A DNA stretch of 64,000 nt, from NCBI RefSeq assembly GCF_000412695.1, contig NC_021499.1:2790001-2854000 (forward strand), given 5' to 3'. Source of the stretch: Pseudomonas resinovorans NBRC 106553. GTDB lineage: Bacteria > Pseudomonadota > Gammaproteobacteria > Pseudomonadales > Pseudomonadaceae. This document shows positions 15,991 through 24,947 of this stretch, in pieces (position 1 is the stretch's first letter; every line of letters starts with the position of its first letter). Both the position numbers and the translations under genes were made by a program. The notes below the pieces were generated by a model. The model did no database searches. It was not told the origin of the DNA and was given only the letters and a program-made list of their open reading frames with translations.

Positions 15991-17358
15991 TCAGCGCGCG
16001 TCATGGGCGGAGGCAGGGCGCTTGCCCATCTCGACGGCTCGCTGCCGGGTGTGCAGCTCCGCCCATTTCACCGTGTTGAAGTCCGTCACCTTGTAAGGGT
16101 CGTAGCCCGGCACCTGTGGCTCCATGCGCTTGCCGCCGAGATACACCCCCTTGATGCGTTCGCGCTCCTGCAGGTAGGCGACGTTCTCGAGCGGGGACCC
16201 GTCGACGCGGATGAAGTCGGCGCGTCTTCCGACTTCGATCGCACCGACCTGCTGGTTCGCGGGCATCAGGCGTGCGGACACCGACGTTGCCGCGCGCAGC
16301 GCTTCGGCAGGGGTGAACCCCAGCCAATCGACCAGGATCTCGATCTCGCGGGCGTGCCACTCACCGTAGGGCGTTATCGCGAACCCGCTGTCGCTGCCGG
16401 TCATGAAGGGCACGCCGGCATCACGGGCACGTCGTAGATTCCTGCAGCCGGCGTCTATGACCCGTTGCTGCATGGCGGCGTATCCGCAGCGCGTCGACGG
16501 CTCATAGTCCTCGGCGAACTCGACGTTGTTCGCCAGCATGGTGAAGGTCGGCGCCACATGGCTACCGGACTCGAGGATCGCCTCGATGCAGGCGTCATCC
16601 ATGAAGAAGGCGTGGAAGATCACATCGACCCCCGCTTTCGCGGCGTAAAGCACGGCCTCCTTGCCATAGGCGTGGACCGCCACCTTTTTCCCGAGACGGT
16701 GGATCTCGTCGACCATCGCCCTGGTTTCATCCTGGGTGAAGGCGGCGATGTGTTCGCCATTGGGCCGCATGTGGGGACCATCCATGGCGATCTTCATGAT
16801 ATCCACGCCGTCCTTGGCCTGACGGCGGATCTCCGCGATCTGGTCCTCGCGCGTCACGCAGAGCCGGCCGGTGAAGTACTCCGGGGTGCCGACCCAGCTC
16901 GGGAACCAGTCGTTGAGACTCTGACGGTTGGAGATCACATTGCTGCTGGCGGCAAGGCGGGGGCCGGTGAACATGCCGGCGTTGATCGCGTTGCGGACGG
17001 CGATGCTGCACTGCCCGGCGTCACCCGGAACGACCACCGAGGTGTAACCGGCCGCGAGGACATGCTGGGTGAAGAACAGGCCACGCAGGGCGCGAAACTC
17101 GGGGGACACGTGGATGTCGACGTCCTCTTCGCTCTTGGCGTTGCCGAAGATGATGTGGGTGTGGACATCCACCAATCCGGGCATCACGAAGTGGTCGCCT
17201 GTTTCGATGATGGCTTCGCCCGGCAGCGGTTGCGGTGCGCTAGCACGAGGACCCACGTAGCTGAAGACGCCGTTCTCGATGATCAGGGACTGATCGGCGC
17301 GCGCCTCGTCCTCCAGGCCGGTGAAGAGTGTTTTGCATTGAACATGGATGCGGGACAT
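15991..17358 (-). CDS. Amidohydrolase superfamily metal-dependent hydrolase
   Basis: 455 residues. The metal site of the TIM-barrel amidohydrolases is visible: VDVHTHIIFG, then VAVHAYGKEA and VIFHAFFMD with the later histidines, and TGSDSGFAI with the catalytic Asp. It is closest in style to the imidazolonepropionase/prolidase-like group (AEALRAATSVSARLM, VGAIEVGRRADFIRVDGSPL). It hydrolyses C-N bonds, or in some members lactone or C-C bonds; the substrate is unknown. It is first in the unit 17358-13998 and has an ACAACAAGAG stretch 13-22 bases before its start, close to the CA motif but not exact. Confidence 0.88.
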   Translation of the reverse strand: MSRIHVQCKTLFTGLEDEARADQSLIIENGVFSYVGPRASAPQPLPGEAIIETGDHFVMPGLVDVHTHIIFGNAKSEEDVDIHVSPEFRALRGLFFTQHVLAAGYTSVVVPGDAGQCSIAVRNAINAGMFTGPRLAASSNVISNRQSLNDWFPSWVGTPEYFTGRLCVTREDQIAEIRRQAKDGVDIMKIAMDGPHMRPNGEHIAAFTQDETRAMVDEIHRLGKKVAVHAYGKEAVLYAAKAGVDVIFHAFFMDDACIEAILESGSHVAPTFTMLANNVEFAEDYEPSTRCGYAAMQQRVIDAGCRNLRRARDAGVPFMTGSDSGFAITPYGEWHAREIEILVDWLGFTPAEALRAATSVSARLMPANQQVGAIEVGRRADFIRVDGSPLENVAYLQERERIKGVYLGGKRMEPQVPGYDPYKVTDFNTVKWAELHTRQRAVEMGKRPASAHDAR

Positions 17359-17458
17359 GGCTGGTTGCGCCTCTTGTTGTCAGGACGCCACCGTATGCGG
17401 CACCGCTTGTGCCGGGAAGTGAATGATATTGGTCGCGGGGCATGCAGGATTTTGATAG

Positions 17459-17575
17459 CTCTGGGCCGCCGACCTGCGCCGCCTGGCGGCCACCCTGGCG
17501 TTCTCCACCCCCGTCGGGCGGATCAACGTGGAGGTCATCGACCTGGAGCGGTTCGTGGAGCTGGAAGATGAATAA
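17459..17575 (+). pseudogene. 3' remnant of an unidentified gene
   Basis: The frame LWAADLRRLAATLAFSTPVGRINVEVIDLERFVELEDE ends at a TAA and has a TAG directly before it, so no start exists. The codon choice (CTG, CGC, GAG) looks coding. It is probably the C-terminus of a deleted gene left between two catabolic units; the family is not recognised. Confidence 0.35.
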
Positions 17576-17578
17576 TTC

Positions 17579-17655
17579 TTGTAGGAGCGAATTCATTCGC
17601 GATTGGGGGCCACGGGCCGCTAGGCGGCCCTTCGCGATTGAAATCGCTCCTACAT
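17579..17655. repeat. Pseudomonas REP-like intergenic palindrome
   Basis: TGTAGGAGCGAATTCATTCGC at the left is mirrored by GCGATTGAAATCGCTCCTACA at the right around a GC-rich centre. I recall this TAGGAGCGA...TCGCTCCTA form as a common extragenic palindrome of pseudomonads. A related half-motif (GCGATTTCATTCGTGCGA) occurs at 45779. Confidence 0.7.
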
Positions 17656-17675
17656 CCGCTGCTTCCTGGATTTCC

Positions 17676-17706
17676 CCCGAAAGAAAGGGGCCCCGAAGGG
17701 CCCCTT
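17676..17706 (-). terminator. Terminator of the reductase-oxygenase-fdhA unit
   Basis: Minus strand: AAGGGGCCC, TTCG tetraloop, GGGCCCCTT, then TCTTTC. A strong 9-bp stem 53 bases after the fdhA remnant stop codon. Confidence 0.8.
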
Positions 17707-17758
17707 GAGGGACAGACGCCGCGGCTGTCACGACACGGCGTCGGGGTACTGCGAAGGG

Positions 17759-18547
17759 TCAGGCGGCGCTGAAGGTCTTGTGCGGGTCGATGACGAATTT
17801 CTTCGGCACGCCGGCATCGAACTCGCCGTAGCCACGGGGCGCGTCGTCCAGGCTGATGACCTGCACACCCACCACTTCGGCGATGTTGATGCGGTCCCAC
17901 ATGATCGCTTGCATGAGCGCGCGGTTGTACTTCATCACCGGGGTCTGGCCGGTGTGGAAGCTGTGGGATTTCGCCCAGCCGAGGCCGAAGCGGATGCTCA
18001 GGGCGCCGATCTTGGCGGCGGCGTCCACCGCGCCCGGGTCTTCGGTGACGTAGAGGCCGGGGATACCGATCTTGCCGGCCACGCGGGTGACCTGCATCAG
18101 CGAGTTGAGCACGGTGGCCGGCGCTTCGTGTTGCGCGCCGGAATGGCCGTGGCCACGGGCCTCGAAGCCCACCGCGTCGACCGCGCAATCCACTTCCGGC
18201 TCGCCCAGCAGGGCGGCGATCTGCTCGTGCAGCGGGGTGTCCAGCGACAGGTAGGCGATCTCGAACCCGACGGCCTTAACCAGGTCGCCGATCTTCAGGT
18301 TTTCCACGTCGCTGCCTTTCTCGATCACCTCGCCGGTGATCTCGTGGCCGAGCACCAGGCCGACCTGGGCAGTGGTACGGCCGCGCACCATGTGCTGGTC
18401 GGAACCGCAGATGTTGGTGGAAACGACTTTCAGGATGACCCCGTGCTCGATCTTCTTGCCGCGGGGGTCCTGCATCTTCGGGTAGTCGATCTTCTGCACT
18501 TCGACCTTGCCCGGACCCAGATAAACGACACCACGATTACCAGTCAT
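17759..18547 (-). pseudogene. fdhA: Glutathione-independent formaldehyde dehydrogenase with a large in-frame internal deletion
   Basis: The ends match pseudomonad FdhA very closely: start TGNRGVVYLGPGKVEVQKIDYPKMQDPRG, catalytic zinc Cys/His in NICGSDQHMVRG, end EFDAGVPKKFVIDPHKTFSAA. After NLKIGDLV (about residue 91) it jumps to AVGFEIAYLSLDTPL. It has 262 residues against about 399 for the family, so some 137 residues are missing, including the structural-zinc cysteine cluster and the glycine-rich NAD site. The frame is kept, but activity is not expected. Full-length FdhA oxidises formaldehyde to formate. It is third behind a VanB-type reductase and a VanA-type oxygenase, whose O-demethylation would release formaldehyde. 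Confidence 0.85.
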
Positions 18548-18633
18548 GAGACCTCCTTGAATGCGCAGGGGATCTGCGCGAAGCGACATAAAGTCAGCGG
18601 GAGCCCCTCCAGCCGGGAGCACCCGCCGTGCAC

Positions 18634-19719
18634 TCAACGGGTGGAGTTGCGAAGCTGTTCGATGATCCGGCGAGCGCGGTTGGCGCCGGCGTCGACGTGG
18701 ATATCGAGCAGGGGACGGCCTTCGAAACGGCACATGTTCCGGTACTGGGCCTCGACCACGACCTTGTCCTCGTCGAAGGTCAGGATGGTCTGCTCGATGA
18801 CCTTGGCCTTGACCGCTTCCGGGTCGCTCTTGGGGTTGGTGGCCATGGTCCAGAAGTAGTGGCTGGTGGTGTCCGTTTCCGGGGTCACACCATGGAAGCC
18901 GCGCATGTGGAAACCGCCACGCTCGGGGTCGTCCACGGCATCGGTACTCGCATCCACCGCGCCGGTCCAGATGCGCAGGTGGCTGACGTGGAATTCGATT
19001 TCCTGCCACCGGTCCACATTGCCCTTGAACGGGTAGGCGGCGGTGTAGGTGGGTGGCGGCACCGAGTCCGGCATATGGCGCACCACGCGCACCACATCGC
19101 CAATCTCTTCCACCTTCATCTGCGCATTCATGTGGATGCTGGCATTGCCGCCGATGGTGTGCAGGTGGACGTAGCCCAGGTGGCTGAGGTCCATCAGGTT
19201 GTCGTGGATGAGCTGGTAGGGCGCGTCGTAGTGGTAGACGTCACCATCGAACAGGTACTTGCCGCTGCTGTGCACGTCGTACACCGGCGGTTCGCAGGTG
19301 GGCTGCGGATGCGCCTCGCTGCCGAACCAGATCCATACGATCCGGTCCTGCTCGCGAACGTGGTAGGCGGGCACCTTGGCCTTGCTGGGCAGCTTGTCCT
19401 GGCCGGGGATTTCCAGGCATTTGCCGTCGGCGCTGAACAGCAGCCCGTGGTAGCCGCAGCGCACGCCACGTTCTTCCAGGGTGCCATTGGACAACGGCAG
19501 TGCCCGGTGGCAGCAGCGGTCTTCCAGTGCCGCCACCTGGCCATCGGCGGTGCGGAACAGCACCACCGGCTTGTTCAGCAGGGTGCGGCCCAGCGGTTGG
19601 TCCTTCAGTTCCCAGCCCAGGGCCGCCACGTACCACTGGTCCAGGGGGAAGCGGGGCACGGACGGGGCAGCGTCATGGGCGAGGGATTCAGCAGCGGATG
19701 CACTCATGGTGGTCTCCAT
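18634..19719 (-). CDS. Rieske aromatic oxygenase, VanA-type alpha subunit
   Basis: 361 residues. Rieske cluster C69-x-H71 and C88-x2-H91 (DRCCHR, CGYHG); mononuclear iron at D177, H180, H185 (DLSHLGYVH). The C-terminal domain (FHGVTPETDTTSHYFWTMATNP) is that of the vanillate O-demethylase/toluate-sulfonate group. A shorter start four codons in is equally possible. It receives electrons from a PDR-type reductase, encoded 29 bases upstream in the same operon, and hydroxylates or demethylates an aromatic acid. The family alone does not give the substrate. Confidence 0.93.
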   Translation of the reverse strand: METTMSASAAESLAHDAAPSVPRFPLDQWYVAALGWELKDQPLGRTLLNKPVVLFRTADGQVAALEDRCCHRALPLSNGTLEERGVRCGYHGLLFSADGKCLEIPGQDKLPSKAKVPAYHVREQDRIVWIWFGSEAHPQPTCEPPVYDVHSSGKYLFDGDVYHYDAPYQLIHDNLMDLSHLGYVHLHTIGGNASIHMNAQMKVEEIGDVVRVVRHMPDSVPPPTYTAAYPFKGNVDRWQEIEFHVSHLRIWTGAVDASTDAVDDPERGGFHMRGFHGVTPETDTTSHYFWTMATNPKSDPEAVKAKVIEQTILTFDEDKVVVEAQYRNMCRFEGRPLLDIHVDAGANRARRIIEQLRNSTR

Positions 19720-19748
19720 GGCTCACGGTGGTTGTTGTGGGAGTGGGG

Positions 19749-20702
19749 TCAGAGGTCCAGGACCAGGCGTGGCGATCGGGCCCGTGAACAGCACGGCGTG
19801 AACTGGTCGTTGCACGCGTGCTCGGCCGCCGTCATGAACTGGTCGCGGTGATCCGGGATGCCTTGCAGGACGCGGGTGATGCAGGAGCCGCAGATGCCCT
19901 GTTCGCAGGAGGTCTCGATCTCGATCCCGGCCTCGTCCAGTACCTCGAACACGCTGCGGTCAGAGGGGATATGGAAGACCTTGCCACTGCTGGCCAGCTC
20001 GACCTCGAAGGGGGCATCCGCGCCATGCTCGGTAGGCGTCGCCGCGAAGAACTCGCGGTGCACCTGGGCCTCCGGCCAACCAGCGTCTTCCGCGGCGCCC
20101 AGGATGTAGCCCATGAACCCGCCCGGGCCGCAGACGTAGAGGTGGCTGCCGGCATCGGGATTGGCCAGCAGCGTGGCGGCATCCAGCTTCTGCGCCTGAG
20201 CGCCGCTGTCGTCGTGCAGGTGCACGCGCCCGGCAAAGGGTGAGTTCCGCAGCAGATCGATGAATGCCGCGCGCTCCTGCGAGCGATAGCAATAATGCAG
20301 CTCGAAGTCCGCTCCCCGGTGGGACAGCTCACAGGCCATCGCCAGGATCGGCGTGATGCCGATGCCACCGGCGAACAGCAGGTGCCGGGTACCCTGGTGG
20401 TCAAGGGCGAACAGGTTGCGGGGCTCGCTGATTTCGAGCGTTTGTCCTTGCACCACCTGCTCGTGCATCGCCCGGGAGCCGCCGCGCGAGGCGGGGTCGT
20501 CGAGAACGCCGATCAGGTAACGATGGCGCTCCTCCGGGTGATTGCATAGGGAGTACTGGCGGGTGAGCCCGGCAGCGATGTGGACATCGATATGGGCGCC
20601 GGCTTCGAACGGCGGCAGTTCACCGCCATCGGCGGCGCAAAGCTCGAAGCAGCAGATGCCTTCGGCTTCTCGGGTTTTTCGGGTTACACGAACCTGGAGC
20701 AT
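19749..20702 (-). CDS. PDR/VanB-family reductase of the Rieske oxygenase
   Basis: 317 residues from the methionine at 20702. Order: flavin-binding barrel ([23 protein letters not shown]), NAD(P)H domain ([26 protein letters not shown]) and a C-terminal plant-type [2Fe-2S] ferredoxin (CEQGICGSC, then a distant Cys in CCS). It passes electrons from NADH through FMN and the cluster to the oxygenase next to it. It is a close paralog of 44824-45777, sharing even the tail [10 protein letters not shown](A/S)RSPRLVLDL. First gene of the unit, divergent from marR. Confidence 0.94.
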   Translation of the reverse strand: MLQVRVTRKTREAEGICCFELCAADGGELPPFEAGAHIDVHIAAGLTRQYSLCNHPEERHRYLIGVLDDPASRGGSRAMHEQVVQGQTLEISEPRNLFALDHQGTRHLLFAGGIGITPILAMACELSHRGADFELHYCYRSQERAAFIDLLRNSPFAGRVHLHDDSGAQAQKLDAATLLANPDAGSHLYVCGPGGFMGYILGAAEDAGWPEAQVHREFFAATPTEHGADAPFEVELASSGKVFHIPSDRSVFEVLDEAGIEIETSCEQGICGSCITRVLQGIPDHRDQFMTAAEHACNDQFTPCCSRARSPRLVLDL

Positions 20703-20940
20703 GACTCGTCCCTCCACACTGAAGTGGTGATTGCAAAAAATGGAATGTGAGAGCCCGGTGTGGGTGCCGGCTCAGCCCGAGGCCGGGTTGGGGAGGGCGC
20801 TGCGGCGGGAGTGCAGGGAGGGGTAGGCGTAATCGAGGTGGTTCATGGCAAGGACCTGATAATTATTTTTGTGTGGTTGCGCGGCGGCATATCATGCGGG
20901 CGAATGCCCGCGCCGCTTCGATGGAGGCCATCCTCGGAGT

Positions 20941-20964
20941 AATTGGTTGCGGTGTCAACCAATT
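20941..20964. promoter_or_regulatory. Probable MarR operator palindrome
   Basis: Perfect inverted repeat AATTGGTTG, 6-base spacer, CAACCAATT, ending 34 bases before the marR ATG in the divergent region between marR and the reductase-oxygenase unit. Its arm length, A/T-rich ends and position fit an operator of the adjacent MarR protein. Confidence 0.7.
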
Positions 20965-20998
20965 TTATCTCGCACCTCGTCAGTAAGGCGCTTTGTCC

Positions 20999-21469
20999 AT
21001 GCACACCGATTCGCAACTGAACCTCGCCCGCTACGTTCCCGCGCTGCTCACCTTCCTCGCCAACAAGCTCGCCACAGGGGCCTCGCAGTGCTATCGCAAG
21101 CACTTCGGAATCGGCGTGGTGGAGTGGCGGATGCTGTCCATGCTGGCCGTCGAGAACGGCATCACGGCCAACCGCATCTGCCAGGTGATCGGCCTGGACA
21201 AGAGCGCGGTCAGCCGCTCGCTGCAGACACTGGAAGCCGCCGGACATGTCAGCAGCCAGGTGGACCCGCAGGACGCCCGACGCAATACCGTGAGCCTTAC
21301 CGCCAGTGGGTATGAGCTGCATGGCCGAGTGCTGAAGGTCGCGCTCGAACGCGAGCGTCGGTTGCTGAGTGGCTTGTCGGCCGAGGAAGTGGACACGCTG
21401 ATCGAGCTCCTGGGACGCCTGCATTCCCAGGTCAACAATGTGAACGACTACGACCCCGCCAACGACTGA
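20999..21469 (+). CDS. MarR family transcriptional regulator
   Basis: 156 residues from ATG 20999 (a TTG two codons earlier is less likely). Winged-helix core: VEWRMLSMLAVENGITANRICQVIGLDKSAVSRSLQTLEAAGHVSSQVDPQDARRNTVSLTASGYELH with the typical D-x-R wing. MarR proteins usually repress their own gene and a divergent catabolic operon until an aromatic ligand binds. Divergent from the Rieske/reductase/fdhA unit, with a perfect palindrome in between. Confidence 0.92.
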   Translation: MHTDSQLNLARYVPALLTFLANKLATGASQCYRKHFGIGVVEWRMLSMLAVENGITANRICQVIGLDKSAVSRSLQTLEAAGHVSSQVDPQDARRNTVSLTASGYELHGRVLKVALERERRLLSGLSAEEVDTLIELLGRLHSQVNNVNDYDPAND

Positions 21470-21646
21470 CCGCGCTCGGTTTCGCCCGCCGCCAGGCGAC
21501 AGCCACGCGTGAGGGTATCGCCGCGCGATACCCCGTTTCCCTCCCGTTTTCCGTCCCCAACGCGCCCGAGTACCTGGTGAAGGTTCACACCTCTCGCCGG
21601 GCCTCGAGGCGTGTCTCTTCTGCGTCCCTCAGGTATCGCGATTGAC

Positions 21647-21676
21647 GATAGGTCGCATCCCGACAAGCGATTAGTC
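21647..21676 (+). promoter_or_regulatory. Shared 30-bp box, copy A (putative LysR site)
   Basis: It starts GATA, has GCATCCCGAC in the middle and ends CGATTAGTC. It aligns without gaps with copies at 43431 and 47768. The right half has the interrupted dyad GACAAG-CGA-TTAGTC. It lies 159 bases upstream of the DUF1302 start codon. Confidence 0.6.
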
Positions 21677-21807
21677 AGAGACCACGAGCCACGTCAACCT
21701 TTGCCCGTCGCCCGGTCAATCCCGCCGAGCGATGCCACTCCGGCATTTCGACCGCACCGGTCCGGATTGCCTTGATCCGGCCGGTGGTGGCTCACAAGAA
21801 GTTCGCC

Positions 21808-21825
21808 AACAAGAACAATAAGAGG
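21808..21825 (+). promoter_or_regulatory. Hfq/Crc-type CA motif in the leader of the long operon
   Basis: AACAAGAACAATAAGAGG: overlapping AAnAAnAA matches (AACAAGAA, AAGAACAA, AACAATAA) running into the ribosome site of the DUF1302 gene. One of the strongest copies in the window. Confidence 0.65.
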
Positions 21826-21834
21826 GTTCGTTCG

Positions 21835-23514
21835 ATGGCTATACGCTATAGCGCCGCATCGCGGTGTGCGCCGTTCACCCTGACGCTCGCCGCGGTTTTG
21901 GTATGCGGTGCCCCCTCCATCCACGCCTTCGAGATCCAGACCGGCAATCCGGACCTGAGTCTGCGCTGGGACAACACGCTCAAGTACAGCTCCGCCTGGC
22001 GCCTGAAGGACCAGAGCAGCAAGCTCAGCGAAGGGCAGGTCGCCCTGAACCAGGACGACGGCGACCGCGCCTTCGACAAGGGGCTGATCTCCAACCGTCT
22101 CGACATCCTCTCCGAACTGGACATCGGCTACCGCGATTTCGGTGCCCGCGTCAGCGGCGCCGCCTGGTACGACACCGAATACCAGAAGGACAACGACAAC
22201 GACGACCCGACCCGCGCCAACGCACGCTCGGTGGCCTACAACGAGTTCACCGACGATACCCGGCACCTGCATGGCGGCGACGGCGAGATTCTCGACGCCT
22301 TCGTCTACTGGAACGGCTCCCTGGCCGACAGGGCCACTTCGGTACGCCTGGGCCGCCACGGCCTGATCTGGGGCGAGAGCCTGTTCTTCGGCGCCAACGG
22401 CATCGCTGGCGGCATGGCCCCGGTGGATGTGGTCAAGGCCATCTCCGTGCCGAACACCCAGTTCAAGGAGATCACCCGTCCGGTCAACCAACTGTCCACC
22501 ACCTACCAACTGACCGACGACGTCTCCCTCGGCGCCTTCTACCAGTTCGAGTGGGAGGAGACCCGCCTGCCCGCTGCCGGCAGCTACTTCTCGGTCAGCG
22601 ATGTGCTGGGCGAAGGGGCCGAACGCCTGATCGTCGGCGCGCCTTTCCCGGACTTCCTGGGGGGCAACCCGAGTAGCCCGGCGGCCTTCTTCCATGGCAA
22701 CGACAAGGAAGCCAAGAGCTCGGGGCAGGGTGGCCTGCAGCTGCGCTACAGCGCGGAAACCGTCGAATACGGCCTCTACGCCATCCAGTACCACGACAAG
22801 ACGCCCAAGCTGTACCTCAAGCCCAGCGCCACCGGGCCGAACTTCGCCACCGGCGAGGTAGGCCAGTTCTACTGGGTCTACCCGGAGGACATCCGTGCAC
22901 TGGGTGCGAGCTTCGCCACCACGGTGGAGGAGTTCAGCTTCGCCGGTGAAGCCTCCATGCGCTGGAACATGCCGCTGGTTTCCAACGGCCAGACCGTGCT
23001 GCCCGGCGTAGCCGCCGACAACGACAACAACCCGCTCTACGCGGTGGGCCGCACCGCCCACGTCAACCTGAACGTGCTCGCCTCGCTCGGCCCGTCGTTC
23101 ATTTCCAACGAGGCCAGTCTGGTGGGCGAGATCGCCTGGAACCGCCTGCTCAACGTCACCAAGAACCAGGCGGCGCTGGACCCTGGCGCTACCGACGACG
23201 GCGTCGGCATCAAGCTGGTCTACAGCCCGACCTATCGCCAGGTGTTCCCCGGCGTCGACCTCAGCGTGCCGGTGGGCATCAGCTACTTCCCCATGGGCAA
23301 GTCGGCGGTGGTCAGCAGCTTCGGACCGGACAACGGCGGCGACTTCAACATCGGCGTCAGCGCCACCTATCTCGACCGGGTCACCCTGGGCCTGACCTAC
23401 ACGCACTTCTACGGCTCGGAAGACACCAACCTCGACTCCGTATCGCACTTCACCTTCAAGCAGTCGCTGAAGGACCGGGACTACCTGGCCTTCTCCGTGA
23501 AAACCACCTTCTGA
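21835..23514 (+). CDS. DUF1302 family outer-membrane protein
   Basis: 559 residues. The signal peptide (CAPFTLTLAAVLVCGAPSIHA) is cleaved near residue 30. The mature part has alternating beta segments rich in Tyr, Gly and Asp and ends in a C-terminal Phe (VKTTF), as outer-membrane beta-barrels do. Early motif NPDLSLRWDNTLKYSSAWRLKDQS is typical of DUF1302. As I recall, such genes occur with DUF1329, YCF48 and MMPL genes in catabolic clusters for hydrophobic substrates, suggesting passage across the outer membrane; this is not proven. First gene of the operon, with DUF1329 11 bases downstream. Confidence 0.9.
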   Translation: MAIRYSAASRCAPFTLTLAAVLVCGAPSIHAFEIQTGNPDLSLRWDNTLKYSSAWRLKDQSSKLSEGQVALNQDDGDRAFDKGLISNRLDILSELDIGYRDFGARVSGAAWYDTEYQKDNDNDDPTRANARSVAYNEFTDDTRHLHGGDGEILDAFVYWNGSLADRATSVRLGRHGLIWGESLFFGANGIAGGMAPVDVVKAISVPNTQFKEITRPVNQLSTTYQLTDDVSLGAFYQFEWEETRLPAAGSYFSVSDVLGEGAERLIVGAPFPDFLGGNPSSPAAFFHGNDKEAKSSGQGGLQLRYSAETVEYGLYAIQYHDKTPKLYLKPSATGPNFATGEVGQFYWVYPEDIRALGASFATTVEEFSFAGEASMRWNMPLVSNGQTVLPGVAADNDNNPLYAVGRTAHVNLNVLASLGPSFISNEASLVGEIAWNRLLNVTKNQAALDPGATDDGVGIKLVYSPTYRQVFPGVDLSVPVGISYFPMGKSAVVSSFGPDNGGDFNIGVSATYLDRVTLGLTYTHFYGSEDTNLDSVSHFTFKQSLKDRDYLAFSVKTTF

Positions 23515-23525
23515 GGGACTTGCGC

Positions 23526-24890
23526 ATGACTATCCCGTTCACTCTCAAGACCTTCTGCCTGGCCCTGGTCGGCGCCGCCGCGCTGAGCCTGCAACCGGCC
23601 CTGGCGGCTTCCGTCGACGACCTCGGCAAGAGCCTGACCCCGCTGGGCGCCGAGCGCGCCGGCAACGCCGACGGCAGCATCCCGGCCTGGGATGGCGGCT
23701 ACACCAAGGTGGACCCGTCGTTCAAGGAAGGCGGCAAGCGCGGCGATCCCTTCGCCGCCGACAAGCCGCTGTTCACCATCACCGCGAAGAACCTGGACCA
23801 GTACGCCGACAAGCTCAGCGATGGTGTCAAGGCCATGTTCAAGCGTTACCCCGAGACCTACCGCATCGACGTCTACCCGACCCGCCGCAGTGCCGCGGCG
23901 CCGCAATGGGTCTACGACAACACCCTGAAGAACGCGCAGAACGCGAAGCTGGTGGACAGCAGCGCCGGCCCGGTACCGGAAGGAGCCTTTGGCGGCATCC
24001 CGTTCCCGGTGCCGAAGAACGGCGCCGAGGCCATGTGGAACCACTTGCTGAACTGGCGCGGTACTTCGGTGGCGATGGATTTCCGCCACTACCTGATGAC
24101 CGCCGACGGCGCACAGGTGCTGACCACCGACGGCAAGGCCGTGCAGGAGATGCCCTACTACTACCAGGACGGCAGCGCCGCCACTTTCGAGGGCGACTAC
24201 TGGCTGTTCCGCCTGCTCAACGTCGGACCGCCGCTGCGCGCCGGCGAACAGATCATGGGGCGCACCAACCTCAACGGCGACAAGTCCCAGGCCCACGTCT
24301 ACCTGACCGGCCAGCGCCGCGTGCGCAAGCTGCCTAACGCCTGCTGCGACACACCGACGCCGGCCACCGCCGGAGTGATGTCCTTCGACGAGCTGAGCGT
24401 GTTCCAGGGCCGCATGGACCGCTTCGACTGGAAGCTGGTGGGCAAGCAGGAGATGTACATCCCCTACAACACCAACAAGGCGCAGACCGCCGCCAAGCCC
24501 GAGGACCTGTTCGACAAGCACCACTTGAACCCCGACTACGTGCGCTGGGAACTGCACCGCGTGTGGGTGGTGGAAGCCGATCTCGCCCCTGGCAAGCGTC
24601 ACCAGTTGCCCAAGGGCCGCTACTACCTCGACGAGGACACCTGGCAAGCGCTGCTCGGCGACCGCTGGGACGCCAATGGCCAACTGGCCAAGACCCTCTG
24701 GTCGCTGCCCGCCGTGATGCCCGACCTGCCCGCCGTGGCCCAGCTGTCCTCGGGCTTCTACGACCTGGTCTCCGGTGCCTGGTTCATCCAGAACCTCTAC
24801 GCCGGCAAGGACCAGCAGTACGGCGTGGTCGATCGCTACAAGCCGGCGGAGTTCTCCCCGGCGGCGATGGCCGGACGCGGCGTGCGTTGA
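23526..24890 (+). CDS. DUF1329 family periplasmic/outer-membrane lipid-binding-like protein
   Basis: 454 residues. Signal peptide FTLKTFCLALVGAAALSLQPALAA. Family marks: LGKSLTPLGAERAGNADGSIPAWDGGYT near the start, DRFDWKLVGKQEMYIPYNTNKAQ in the middle, HRVWVVEADLAPGKRHQLPKGRYYLDEDTW late. DUF1329 proteins are related to the LolA/LolB-type half-barrel that carries lipids. With DUF1302 before it and an MMPL transporter after it, carriage of a hydrophobic compound is plausible. The start at 23526 is preferred to the TTG two codons upstream. Confidence 0.9.
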   Translation: MTIPFTLKTFCLALVGAAALSLQPALAASVDDLGKSLTPLGAERAGNADGSIPAWDGGYTKVDPSFKEGGKRGDPFAADKPLFTITAKNLDQYADKLSDGVKAMFKRYPETYRIDVYPTRRSAAAPQWVYDNTLKNAQNAKLVDSSAGPVPEGAFGGIPFPVPKNGAEAMWNHLLNWRGTSVAMDFRHYLMTADGAQVLTTDGKAVQEMPYYYQDGSAATFEGDYWLFRLLNVGPPLRAGEQIMGRTNLNGDKSQAHVYLTGQRRVRKLPNACCDTPTPATAGVMSFDELSVFQGRMDRFDWKLVGKQEMYIPYNTNKAQTAAKPEDLFDKHHLNPDYVRWELHRVWVVEADLAPGKRHQLPKGRYYLDEDTWQALLGDRWDANGQLAKTLWSLPAVMPDLPAVAQLSSGFYDLVSGAWFIQNLYAGKDQQYGVVDRYKPAEFSPAAMAGRGVR

Positions 24891-24947
24891 TGAGGTGAGG
24901 GGAGGGCGCCAGTCTTCCCCTGGTTTGGCTGAAATTCGAGGTAGAAC

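Larger units (their letters stand above)
21470..21834. other. Leader region of the long catabolic operon
   Basis: 365 bases with no convincing gene. It contains the shared 30-bp box (21647-21676) and the A-rich CA motif (21808-21825), so it appears to be the control region for the 14-kb operon that starts at 21835. Confidence 0.6.
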
